From: a bacterium HR33
GTDB lineage: Bacteria > Gemmatimonadota > Gemmatimonadetes > Gemmatimonadales > GWC2-71-9
Reading direction: 5' to 3'
NCBI GenBank assembly: GCA_002923375.1
Contig: BEIJ01000004.1
Span: 62,001-126,000, forward strand
Length of the DNA: 64,000 bases
The notes under the pieces were generated by a model that saw nothing but the letters and a program-made list of their open reading frames with translations, did no database searches and was not told where the DNA came from. Position numbers and translations under genes: made by a program. Shown one piece after another: positions 17,795 to 25,977 of this stretch; positions within the stretch are counted from its first letter, which is position 1; every line of letters begins with the position of its first letter.

Positions 17795-18604
17795 TTATCG
17801 CTGCGCTTCCAGCCAGCGAGTCGCCACTACCGCAGCACGCTGGGCCACCACGGCCAGTCGTCCCGCCGGCACGCTCCGGTCCCGAGCCAGAAGAAGCAGT
17901 GTGTCCTCGACCGGTTCTCCCAAATACAGATTCTGGTGTTCCGCTTCCGCGAGCAAAAAGCGCCACTGCCCCAAATCCAGAAGCTGCGCCGTCCTTGCGG
18001 CCTCTTGAGAGACCCCCGCTAGATGAGCAGCCACCTCTTCGGCCACGTCGATACCGTCCTCCCTGCGCATCGCCCCCGCCAACACCCTGCCCTGAGCGTC
18101 CGCTAGGAGAATCCCGCTGCCCGCCCCTTCAAGCCCCGCAAAGAGGTCCGAAGGAGGTGCCGCAGGGGGTACCGCAACGGAGCCCTGGGCTTGGAGCAAT
18201 CTTTCGAACTCCTTCCTAACCCGGCGCAGCGCGTTCACCACCCGCTGGTCCGTCGGGTCGGCCGCTAGCGCCAGCTCCAAGTGGTCCAAGGCAGCGTCCA
18301 AATCCCCCCTCTTGTAGGCCAAGAAACCTAGACCCTTGTGAGCACCGGCATGCCGCGGATCGATCGCCAACACCATACCCCATTCTTCCTCCGCCCGCTC
18401 GAACTCTCCTTGGTCCACCAAAATGCGAGCGTACAGATCATGGGCGTCCGGCAGGTAGGGATGGTGACCCAACCCTCCTACCACCACCCGGGCCGCCGCT
18501 TCCAGCTGCCCTTGAGCCCGCAGTACCTCGCCTAGCCGCAGGAACGCCAAGCTCTGGGGATCCCGAGCCACCTCGGCACTCAAGGCCGCAATTTCATCGC
18601 CCAC
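17795..18604 (-). CDS. TPR - roadblock/LC7 fusion protein
   Basis: A 269-residue protein. TPR-like helices fill residues about 1-115 (FLRLGEVLRAQGQLEAAARV; DAHDLYARILVDQGEFERAE; AHKGLGFLAYKRGDLDAALD). After a Pro/Ala linker, a roadblock domain occupies the C-terminus (GILLADAQGRVLAG, then a helix and a strand FLLAEAEHQNLYLGEP, then LLLLARD). The start is the GTG at 18604 (VGDEIAALSAEVARD), overlapping the upstream PATAN gene by 11 bases. The frame is open much further upstream, but those residues are an arginine/tryptophan-rich shadow of the PATAN gene. It could recruit the GTPase to TPR partners. Confidence 0.82.
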   Translation of the reverse strand: MGDEIAALSAEVARDPQSLAFLRLGEVLRAQGQLEAAARVVVGGLGHHPYLPDAHDLYARILVDQGEFERAEEEWGMVLAIDPRHAGAHKGLGFLAYKRGDLDAALDHLELALAADPTDQRVVNALRRVRKEFERLLQAQGSVAVPPAAPPSDLFAGLEGAGSGILLADAQGRVLAGAMRREDGIDVAEEVAAHLAGVSQEAARTAQLLDLGQWRFLLAEAEHQNLYLGEPVEDTLLLLARDRSVPAGRLAVVAQRAAVVATRWLEAQR

Positions 18605-19751
18605 GGTTGCGTCCCAAAAGTTGCGCCAGAGTTTGCGCGGCTTGCACCGCCTCCTGAACTTCGTCCACTCGCTCGGCCAGTTCCGGACGTTGTTGCGCGT
18701 AATCCAACCATCGCTGCCACGATTCCGCCGCTTCCGTGAACCGACCCTGCCGAGCGAGCACATCGCCCAAGAACCGGTAGGCGTCCGCCAGACTTGGATC
18801 CAGCCGGATGGCCCGGCGCAACGATTCCTCCGCTTCCACATCCCTACCGCGGGCTGCCGCGACCTTGCCCAGCACCAGATGGCAGGCAGCTTCTTGAGGG
18901 AAGCCGCCTTCGATCTGCCGGGCAGCATGTTCCGCCGCATCAAGATCGCCCCTCGCCAACAGATCCTCCGCCCGGGCCAGTAACTCTTCCAGTTCTCCCG
19001 CAGCTTCCAATCCCACAGCGCTGATCCGGCTGCGGTCCACTACAGTTACGATCCGGGCCGTCGCCAACCCGAAAACTATCTTGGCTACGTCGAACTCAGG
19101 CTGGCCGAGCAAGGCCGCTATTTCGTGCACCGAGCGTTCCCCGTCGATGGCCGCCAGAACCTCCCATTCTAGGGGCAAGAGATCCAACACTCCGCCCTCT
19201 CCGTTGTCCAAGGGAAGCAGCATGGGGACCACACCTAGGTGCGGGATTCTGGACTCGATGCGCGACCACTCGTCGATTCTCCGAGCCCCCTCCATCAGCA
19301 GCGCCTCGGTGGGAATCCTGGTGATTCCCTCGGCCGGAAGCTCCTCCACCGCTCCCTCGCTGAACGAAAAGTAGCCTTCTTGCCAGCTCATGAGCTCGAA
19401 AACCACCTCTTCAACCTGCCGGCGAAGTTGCTGTTCCAGATCGCGGGCACCGATGGCGCCCATCGCCACTAATATCTCTCCCAGCCGCCTCCCGTCCCCA
19501 CGCTGCTGAAGTTCCCGGGCTTGGTGCAGCTCGGCCTCGCTGATCTTTCCCGCGCGCACCAGCAATTCGCCCAGCGGGTGAGGGTTGTTCTCAATCTCCG
19601 CGTAGATCACCTGGCCGCTGTCGAAATAGACGGTACCTCGATTCCTGCGCAGCTTGGAGGTGATCCTCAACACCCCGCTCTTCCGACTGAGGTCGAGCAG
19701 CTGAAAGACGTCGTGAATACCCAGTTCTTTGAGCGGTCCCTCGATCGCCAC
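18594..19751 (-). CDS. PATAN (DUF4388) - MshEN-like - TPR protein, second copy
   Basis: A 385-residue paralogue of the protein at 12836-14455. PATAN domain at 1-56 (IEGPLKELGIHDVFQLLDLS; GVLRI; GTVYFDSGQVIYAE). Two 24-residue MshEN-like motifs lie at 59-82 and 89-112 with the same six-residue spacer; the first has PLG instead of RLG. A helical domain follows, then a short TPR region (about 250-370). It starts with GTG immediately after the TAG of the giant TPR gene. Probably an adaptor; c-di-GMP binding is possible but weaker than for the other copy. Confidence 0.85.
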   Translation of the reverse strand: MAIEGPLKELGIHDVFQLLDLSRKSGVLRITSKLRRNRGTVYFDSGQVIYAEIENNPHPLGELLVRAGKISEAELHQARELQQRGDGRRLGEILVAMGAIGARDLEQQLRRQVEEVVFELMSWQEGYFSFSEGAVEELPAEGITRIPTEALLMEGARRIDEWSRIESRIPHLGVVPMLLPLDNGEGGVLDLLPLEWEVLAAIDGERSVHEIAALLGQPEFDVAKIVFGLATARIVTVVDRSRISAVGLEAAGELEELLARAEDLLARGDLDAAEHAARQIEGGFPQEAACHLVLGKVAAARGRDVEAEESLRRAIRLDPSLADAYRFLGDVLARQGRFTEAAESWQRWLDYAQQRPELAERVDEVQEAVQAAQTLAQLLGRNRGR

Positions 19752-22433
19752 CTAGGCAGCCTCCACCCGGAAAATACGCTGCAGGTCCAAGGCGGTGCGG
19801 GCATGCTTGCGGGCCTGCTGGGCAAAGGGCCCGTCGGGATCCAGGCTGATCACCTTGTGCCAGGTAGCCACAGCCTCCCGGTATCTTTTGAGTCGCGCCA
19901 GCACCACTCCCATGAAGAAGTGCGCTCCTACGTGGTCCGACTCGTATGCCAAAACCCGGCGCAGCGCCGCCAGAGCATCTTCCAACCTGCCCTCTTCCAA
20001 AAGAGCACGCGCCAGGGATACCAGCGCAGGTATATGGGTGCGGTTCACCAGAAGCAGGTCCACCAGCAGATTCACCGCCTGGCGGGCCGCCCCTCTCCGC
20101 AGGTATAGGTCAGCCAGGGCAACCACACCGTCGGCATATACCGGCAACACCTCGAGGGCGGACCGGTAACATCGTTCGGCTCGCTCCCAGTCTTCTTTTC
20201 GTTCGTAGAGTCGGCCCAGAGCCATGTACGCTTCGACATACCTGGAATCCAGTTCCAGTGCCCTCTGATAGGCCGCTGCCGCCGCACCGACATCGCCCAG
20301 GCCCTGCAGGATGTCGCCTTCAAGTTTAACCAGCTCCGGCCGCTGAGGTGCCCGCTCGCGCGCGCCTCGGAGCGCCTCCAGCGCACCTGCGGGATCGCCC
20401 GCCGCCAGCCGGCATCGGGCTAAAGCCACTAACACCTCGACGTCGCTCGGTAAAGAGCGCGCCAGGGCCTCCGCTTCTGGCAGGCCATCCGCCCCGCGGC
20501 CCATCGCCAGCAACGCCCGTAACTCTCCCAGGCGGGCCTCCAGGCGGTCAGGTTCCATATTCTTGGCGGCCCGATATCGCTCCAGCGCCTCGCCGTGAAG
20601 ACCGCGGCGCAGAAACACCTCCCCTGCCAAGAGATTGCCTTCCACCGGATCGGCACCCCGAGCCAAAGACCGGGTAACCTCGGCCGCCGCAAGTTCCAGC
20701 AGCCCTTTGCTCAGATAGTCCCGAGCCAGCGCCAATACATCTCCCCGCGGCGCGGCGGTGCGCTTCCGGGGCGATACCTCCAGTTCGCGGAACAGTCGGT
20801 CTATTAGACTCTGGTCGATCTTAGCCGCCAGCGGCGAGCCTTCGGTTCTAAGGTCCCCCGATATCTCCGGAGCCACCCAGGTCGCTCCGGATTCGTATTG
20901 CAGGTCGATTGCCAAGCGGAAACCCCGAGCAACATAGTACGGCTCCAACTCCTGAGCCCGGGTCACTTCCCGCAGCGCTGAGTCATAATCGCCCAAAGCG
21001 GAAAGAGCGAAGCTCAAGTTGTAATGCGCCTCGGCCGAATCGGGATCGGCTTCTACCGCCCTAGCAAAAGCGTTCTTAGCCTCCTCAACTCTCCCCAGCT
21101 CGTTGAGCACCACGCCGATCCCGTTCCACGCGCCGGCGGATCGCTCGTCCGATTCCAAGATCTTGCTGTAAACCTGCAGGGCCAGTTGCGGCTTCCCTGA
21201 CCGCGCCAACAGCAATCCCAGATTCAACCCGGCTACCTCGAGGCTCGAATCCCGGCCGAAGGCTTGGCGCAGCAGCTCCACAGCTTCTTCGTAGTTCCCT
21301 CCCACGGCCAACGCTACTCCCAAGTTGTTGGCCGCCAGCCTGTAGGAAGGGTCCCGATCTAGAGCTTTGCGATAGCACTCTCTGGCCTCGTCCAATCGCC
21401 CCATCTGGTGTAACACAACCCCTTTTTCATTCCACAGCTTGGGAGACGAGGAGTCTTCTTCCAGAAGCCGTTCATAGATCTCCAGCGCTCGAGTGTATTC
21501 CCGCTTCAGAAGATGGATCTCCGCCATCCCCTGAAGCACGATACGCCTATCCTCTCCCGCGTCCAAAGCGAGCCGGTATTCGCGCATCGCTTCGTCGTAG
21601 TAGCCCCTCTGGCGGAAGGCCAGGCCCAGGGTGTAGTGGGCAAGTCCGTTTCCCTGGGACGGTCCGGCAACGTCGCTGAACTGCACAGCTTCTGTGGCTC
21701 CCGCCGCCACGTCCCGCTCCAGGGTGAGATTACTTTGGGCGCGGGCCAAAGCAGGGTTCAACTTGATCGCCAGCTTCGCCTCCCTAGCCGCCTCTTCGTG
21801 CCTCCCCAGCTCCCCGAGCACGAACGCCATGAGATAGTGTGCATCCGCGTTGTCAGGGTTGAGTTCCACCGCCCGCTCGAGTAATTGCAAGGCATCCCGA
21901 TTTCTGCCCTGGTTGAAGTAAACCTCGGCCAAGTAGAAGTGCACCACGCTGCTCTCGGGATCGAGCTCCCGGGCCCTGAGCAGCCATTCCGCCGCTTCCT
22001 CCAGAGCGCCTCTGCGCTTCTCGGTCAACCCCAGCTGGATCAATGCGGCGACATCGCCCGGATCCTCGCCGATCAGCGCCTCGAATTCCTCGATCGCTTC
22101 CCGATATTGACCCAGCGCAGCATAGGTTTGGGCCAGGTTCCACCGCGCCTCGCGGTCGCCGGGGTTGAGGCGAAGCTGCTCTCTAAGCTGGGCCACTCGC
22201 CGGTCATAGTACCCGCTGCGCCGGTAAGCAACCTCCAAGTTCTCTCGGGCCACCGTCATCTTAGGATCGAGCTCCAGCGCCCGAAGAAACTCGGCGATCG
22301 CCTCATCGATGAGTCCCTTGCGGTAATACAGTACCCCAAGATTGTTATGCGCCCCGGGATCCGAAGGGTCGATGCGGCTCGCAAAGGATCGGAGGATAGC
22401 TCGGTCGCGTTCCGAAAGCACGGCAGCGGCCAT
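19752..22433 (-). CDS. Giant cytoplasmic TPR protein
   Basis: An 893-residue protein made almost wholly of TPRs, with no signal peptide or membrane helix. Two TPR blocks (about 25-500 and 585-880) flank a non-TPR stretch (about 505-580: LQYESGATWVAPEIS, then KIDQSLIDRLFRELEVSPRK). Typical repeats: AHNNLGVLYYRKGLIDEAIA, AYMALGRLYERKEDWERAER. The ATG at 22433 follows the cheC stop by four bases and the TAG abuts the next gene. It is a plausible platform for the PATAN, roadblock and GTPase proteins, but no function can be read from the sequence. Confidence 0.85.
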   Translation of the reverse strand: MAAAVLSERDRAILRSFASRIDPSDPGAHNNLGVLYYRKGLIDEAIAEFLRALELDPKMTVARENLEVAYRRSGYYDRRVAQLREQLRLNPGDREARWNLAQTYAALGQYREAIEEFEALIGEDPGDVAALIQLGLTEKRRGALEEAAEWLLRARELDPESSVVHFYLAEVYFNQGRNRDALQLLERAVELNPDNADAHYLMAFVLGELGRHEEAAREAKLAIKLNPALARAQSNLTLERDVAAGATEAVQFSDVAGPSQGNGLAHYTLGLAFRQRGYYDEAMREYRLALDAGEDRRIVLQGMAEIHLLKREYTRALEIYERLLEEDSSSPKLWNEKGVVLHQMGRLDEARECYRKALDRDPSYRLAANNLGVALAVGGNYEEAVELLRQAFGRDSSLEVAGLNLGLLLARSGKPQLALQVYSKILESDERSAGAWNGIGVVLNELGRVEEAKNAFARAVEADPDSAEAHYNLSFALSALGDYDSALREVTRAQELEPYYVARGFRLAIDLQYESGATWVAPEISGDLRTEGSPLAAKIDQSLIDRLFRELEVSPRKRTAAPRGDVLALARDYLSKGLLELAAAEVTRSLARGADPVEGNLLAGEVFLRRGLHGEALERYRAAKNMEPDRLEARLGELRALLAMGRGADGLPEAEALARSLPSDVEVLVALARCRLAAGDPAGALEALRGARERAPQRPELVKLEGDILQGLGDVGAAAAAYQRALELDSRYVEAYMALGRLYERKEDWERAERCYRSALEVLPVYADGVVALADLYLRRGAARQAVNLLVDLLLVNRTHIPALVSLARALLEEGRLEDALAALRRVLAYESDHVGAHFFMGVVLARLKRYREAVATWHKVISLDPDGPFAQQARKHARTALDLQRIFRVEAA

Positions 22434-22437
22434 AAGC

Positions 22438-23073
22438 TCAAATCACGCGAAGCGCTCTCAGTATGACACCCACCGAAACCCGATCGGGGAGCAGTAGGAG
22501 CAATGCGGGCAGGACTGGATCGCCGGCCCGTCCCATGTGAAACCGCGTTTCTATTCCGAGTCCCGGCCCTACGCCCGCAGGCAGCGTTCCGGCATCGCTT
22601 CTGAAGATCTCTTCAAGCACCGCAGCCAGCATCGCACTCCTAAAAGCGGGTACCGACGGCATCAGGACCGTTCCCATCAATTCCGAAAGAGCGTTCAAGT
22701 AGGCCCCAACCAATATGTTCGCGGCCTCTTCCAAGCTGGAGCGCTCCATATGGCCCAGCGTCGTGGTGCTGCCGGGCGATCGCCCCAAAAGGGCATCGCA
22801 AAACCGGCGGGCATCACCCTCATCGACCACCAGCCACGCCCCCAACGACAGATCCCCGGCCACCGAAAACTGCACGGCAACCACACCGCGCATAGTGCCT
22901 CGCGAAGCCACCCGCACCGCTTCTTCCGAGGCCACGAAAATGCGAGGCACGGTTACCATGATCCGCTGCCCGGTAAGCTCGGAAAGGGCGGTGGCTGCGT
23001 GGCCGCCCCCTATGTTGGCCACTTCTCGCAAAGCGTCGAGTTCCGCCTCTCCCAGCGACCGCAAGTCAGTCAT
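22438..23073 (-). CDS. cheC: CheC-type phospho-CheY phosphatase
   Basis: A 211-residue protein with both copies of the CheC/FliY/CheX active-site pattern [DS]-x3-E-x2-N-x22-P: D13/E17/N20/P43 and S112/E116/N119/P142. Both sites being intact predicts real phosphatase activity towards CheY-P. The C-terminal third is hydrophobic and beta-rich. No cheD neighbour is present. The ATG at 23073 overlaps the end of cheA by eight bases; an extension to 23157 is open but lies inside cheA. The likely substrate is the CheY-like protein at 24511-24873. Confidence 0.9.
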   Translation of the reverse strand: MTDLRSLGEAELDALREVANIGGGHAATALSELTGQRIMVTVPRIFVASEEAVRVASRGTMRGVVAVQFSVAGDLSLGAWLVVDEGDARRFCDALLGRSPGSTTTLGHMERSSLEEAANILVGAYLNALSELMGTVLMPSVPAFRSAMLAAVLEEIFRSDAGTLPAGVGPGLGIETRFHMGRAGDPVLPALLLLLPDRVSVGVILRALRVI

Positions 23074-24505
23074 GAAACGCTCCGGGAAGATCGAGTTCGA
23101 AGACTGTACCGCGACCCGGTTCGCTCCGGAGCCGAACCTCTCCCCCCAAATCTCCAATCCGGCTAGTCACCACGTCTACGCCGATCCCTCTACCGGATAC
23201 GTAAGTGGGCGTTGCGGCGGTACTGAAGCCTGGGCGGGCGAGCAGTCGAAGCAGCTCAGCGTCAGTTAGCTCTCGCAGCGCGGGGTCTACCAGCCCCATG
23301 GTCCGCCCCTTCGCCAGCACATTGTCCCGGTCGATACCCCGCCCGTCGTCGCTGACCCGTATAAGCAACCGCGACCCGGAACGCTGGGCTTCCAAAACCA
23401 CCCTGCCGGCGGCTGGCTTACCGATCTTCAACCTCTCCTCCGGCGGCTCTATTCCGTGGTCCACGGCGTTTCTAATAAGGTGGAGAATCGGATCTGCAAG
23501 CTGCTCCAGCAGCCCACGGTCCACTTCCAGTTCCCTCCCCTTCACCACAAACTCCACCTGCTTGCCGAGGCTTCGCGCAAGATGGCGTACCATGCGCGGG
23601 AATCGGTCGAACAACCTCCAAACCGCCGTTACCCTCAACGCCCTTACCTCGTCCTCCAGGCGTTCCAGTACGCCGGAAATGCTCCCCACCCGCTCCAACA
23701 GTTCGGAACTGACACCCTCACCCTTCATGGCGGCTATCTCCGTCAATCGGCCGCGCAACTCCGCCGCCAGCCGGGCCAGATTCTCTATGCGCTCGGCTTC
23801 CACTCTCACCTGGCGGGTTGCGCGCAGCTGCCGCGGTTCGGGCGGGGCAGTTGCAACATCCACCTCTATAGCTTCCACGTCTCCCGCCTTCCTCACAGCG
23901 GCTTCGATTGCAGCGGCACCGGCCCCAGAGATCAAACCGAAGGAAAATTCACCGTCGAAATCGTCGCCCGAGAAACGAGAGGCAGGGGGATCGGTCCAGA
24001 CGACCCTGCCTAGCTCTGCTGCCCGCCTCAAGACGACCAATGCCCGGGCCCCGGGCATTGGAGCGCCCGGGCTCAAGCGAACCCTCACCCTCCATCTATC
24101 ACTGCGGACCTGGCTGGTGTTCGAGGCGCTGGTTCGAGCGGCATGTTTCACCGCTTCCACGGTATCGGTCACCCGCGCGTGGGGCGAGTCCCCTGGTGGG
24201 GCGGTTAGCGCGGTACGCACCGCATCAAACGCGCGGCTCAGCAGTTGAATCGTGTCCTGGTCCAGCATCTTTCCGCGTTCCTCCACCCTCTCCAGCAGAT
24301 CCTCTAGCGCGTGGACCAAGGCGGCGGCTTGCTCGTAGCCCATAGCGGATGCCAGGGCCTTCAGGTTGTGCAGCGCCCGCAGTAGTTCGTGGCTCAACCG
24401 GGCGGCTGACGGATCGCGCTGCCACTGCTCCAGCGACCGTTCGACGACGGCCAGATACTCGGCGCTTTCAGCGAAAAACAGCTCCGTCTGCCGTGGCGGC
24501 TTCAT
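23066..24505 (-). CDS. CheA-like histidine kinase lacking the CheW-like P5 domain
   Basis: A 479-residue kinase. Order: HPt/P1 domain (about 5-100) with phospho-acceptor candidate His46 in LHNLKALAS; a P2-like alpha/beta region (about 137-217); P3-like dimerisation helices (about 232-310); and a HATPase (about 310-474) with the CheA N-box HLIRNAVDHGIEPPEE, G1 DDGRG (386-390), G2 SGRGIGVDVV (437-446) and G3 GRGTVFELDLP. The protein stops there, where canonical CheA continues into the P5 domain that binds CheW and receptors. It should autophosphorylate but not join a standard receptor array. Five bases from cheY. Confidence 0.9.
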   Translation of the reverse strand: MKPPRQTELFFAESAEYLAVVERSLEQWQRDPSAARLSHELLRALHNLKALASAMGYEQAAALVHALEDLLERVEERGKMLDQDTIQLLSRAFDAVRTALTAPPGDSPHARVTDTVEAVKHAARTSASNTSQVRSDRWRVRVRLSPGAPMPGARALVVLRRAAELGRVVWTDPPASRFSGDDFDGEFSFGLISGAGAAAIEAAVRKAGDVEAIEVDVATAPPEPRQLRATRQVRVEAERIENLARLAAELRGRLTEIAAMKGEGVSSELLERVGSISGVLERLEDEVRALRVTAVWRLFDRFPRMVRHLARSLGKQVEFVVKGRELEVDRGLLEQLADPILHLIRNAVDHGIEPPEERLKIGKPAAGRVVLEAQRSGSRLLIRVSDDGRGIDRDNVLAKGRTMGLVDPALRELTDAELLRLLARPGFSTAATPTYVSGRGIGVDVVTSRIGDLGGEVRLRSEPGRGTVFELDLPGAFHD

Positions 24506-24510
24506 CGCTC

Positions 24511-24873
24511 TCAGCCGAGCACCCGGTGCACGGCTTCCAAGACGCGGGACGGTTGGAACGGTTTGACGACGAAGTCTTTAGCCCCGGCTCGAATCGCCTC
24601 GATCACAAGGGCCTGCTGGCCGAGCGCGCTGCACATCAGGATCCTGGCGGAGGGATCGAAATCGACGATGCGCCGTACCGCTTCGATGCCATCGAGATCG
24701 GGCATGACGATGTCCATGGTCACGAGGTCGGGACGGAGCTGCTTGTAACGCTCGACGGCCTCGGTGCCGGTAGCGGCCTCGCCGACAACCTCGAAGCCGG
24801 CCTGCGTGAGGATGTCGCGCAGCATCCTGCGCATAAACATGGCGTCGTCGCACACCAAGACAGTGTGACTCAC
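24511..24873 (-). CDS. cheY: CheY-like single-domain response regulator
   Basis: A 120-residue receiver domain with the full active site: acidic pair D9/D10, phospho-acceptor D54 (VTMDIVMPD), S82 (MCSALG) and K104 (VVKPF). There is no output domain. It begins with GTG at 24873 behind GGAGGATGAG and is the first gene of the cluster; 77 bases separate it from the rluD stop, so the cluster promoter is probably there or transcription continues from rluD. Expected donor: the adjacent CheA-like kinase; expected phosphatase: CheC. Confidence 0.95.
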   Translation of the reverse strand: MSHTVLVCDDAMFMRRMLRDILTQAGFEVVGEAATGTEAVERYKQLRPDLVTMDIVMPDLDGIEAVRRIVDFDPSARILMCSALGQQALVIEAIRAGAKDFVVKPFQPSRVLEAVHRVLG

Positions 24874-24950
24874 CTCATCCTCCGGGCTGAGGCTTGAGAT
24901 CCTGCGAATCTCTGCGGGCAGGACGAGCAGGTTGCTCGCTCGCGCGCCGG

Positions 24951-25901
24951 CTACGCAAAAAAACCAAGATACGCCAGTGGGTCAGGCCTATCAACCAAAT
25001 CTAGATCTCCTGCCGCTTCCGCAAGCCCGGCCCTGAGGTCCGCCGGCCACTCCGACTTCAACTCGCACTCCTCGCCGCTTATCGGATGGCGGAATCTCAG
25101 GATCGCAGCATGCAGTGCCAGCCGCGGGAACCGCTCCTCGACCTTCTGGGCCCTGGTCCTCTGCCTACCCGACACCCGCCGCGCTCCCCCTCCGCCGTAC
25201 ACCGGATCGGCCACTACGGGATGTCCGACGTGCGCCAGATGTACTCTGACCTGATGGGTCCGCCCCGTTTCCAATCTGACTCGCACCAGATCGCATACGT
25301 CGAACCTGGCCACTGGTTCCACCAAGCTTTTGGCCGGCTTTCCCTCCGCCAAAACGGCCATGCGCTTGCGATCCACTTTGTGTCGCGCGATGGGTGCGTC
25401 GATTTCCAGAGGCTGGGGTATGTGTCCCCAGACGACGGCGGCATAGATCCGGTGTATCCGGCGCGCCGCCAGAGCGCGCGACAACGCCTGATGCGCCTCG
25501 TCGGTCTTGGCGACGATCAGCAGCCCGGACGTCTCCTTGTCGAGGCGATGAACGATCCCCGGCCGGCCGGGCGCTCCCGTGGAAAGTCGCGTCCCTCTAG
25601 CGGCCAGAGCGTTGACCAGGGTGTCGGACCAGTGCCCCGGTGCGGGGTGCACTACTAAACCCGCGGGCTTGTCGATAACCATCATGAATTCGTCTTGGTA
25701 GCAGACGGCGAGCTCCAGGAAGTGGGGCTTGAGCTCCCTGGGCCGCTCCTCGAAGGCAAGATCTACGGTGACGAGGTCACCGCGGCTTAAGGTCTGTGAA
25801 GCTCTAGCCTTCCGGGAGTTTACCTGAACCCGGCCTTGTGCGATCAATCGGGCGGCTTGAGTGCGAGATAAAGACAACTGGTCTGCCAAAAAGCGGTCCA
25901 A
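24951..25901 (-). CDS. rluD: RluD-family 23S rRNA pseudouridine synthase (start uncertain)
   Basis: An S4 RNA-binding domain (SRTQAARLIAQGRVQVN) is followed by the pseudouridine synthase domain with catalytic Asp in HRLDKETSGLL and a late RTHQVRVHLAH. It isomerises uridines in 23S rRNA. The first standard start in frame is TTG at 25901, but the 19 codons before it (EIEISQQRIEFHVAVPVTER) continue the typical RluD N-terminus. The true start is therefore probably upstream, around 25956, where only non-standard codons such as ATA follow a GAGAGGAAG site. Listed from the first conventional start. Confidence 0.88.
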   Translation of the reverse strand: MDRFLADQLSLSRTQAARLIAQGRVQVNSRKARASQTLSRGDLVTVDLAFEERPRELKPHFLELAVCYQDEFMMVIDKPAGLVVHPAPGHWSDTLVNALAARGTRLSTGAPGRPGIVHRLDKETSGLLIVAKTDEAHQALSRALAARRIHRIYAAVVWGHIPQPLEIDAPIARHKVDRKRMAVLAEGKPAKSLVEPVARFDVCDLVRVRLETGRTHQVRVHLAHVGHPVVADPVYGGGGARRVSGRQRTRAQKVEERFPRLALHAAILRFRHPISGEECELKSEWPADLRAGLAEAAGDLDLVDRPDPLAYLGFFA

Positions 25902-25977
25902 GCGCTCGGTAACGGGTACCGCGACATGGAACTCGATGCGCTGCTGAGATATTTCTATCTCCGCTTCCTCTCCCGAG

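Noticed and set aside
22438-24873. Ordinary flagellar chemotaxis locus
   Set aside because: No receptor, CheW, CheR, CheB, CheD or flagellar gene; the kinase lacks P5.
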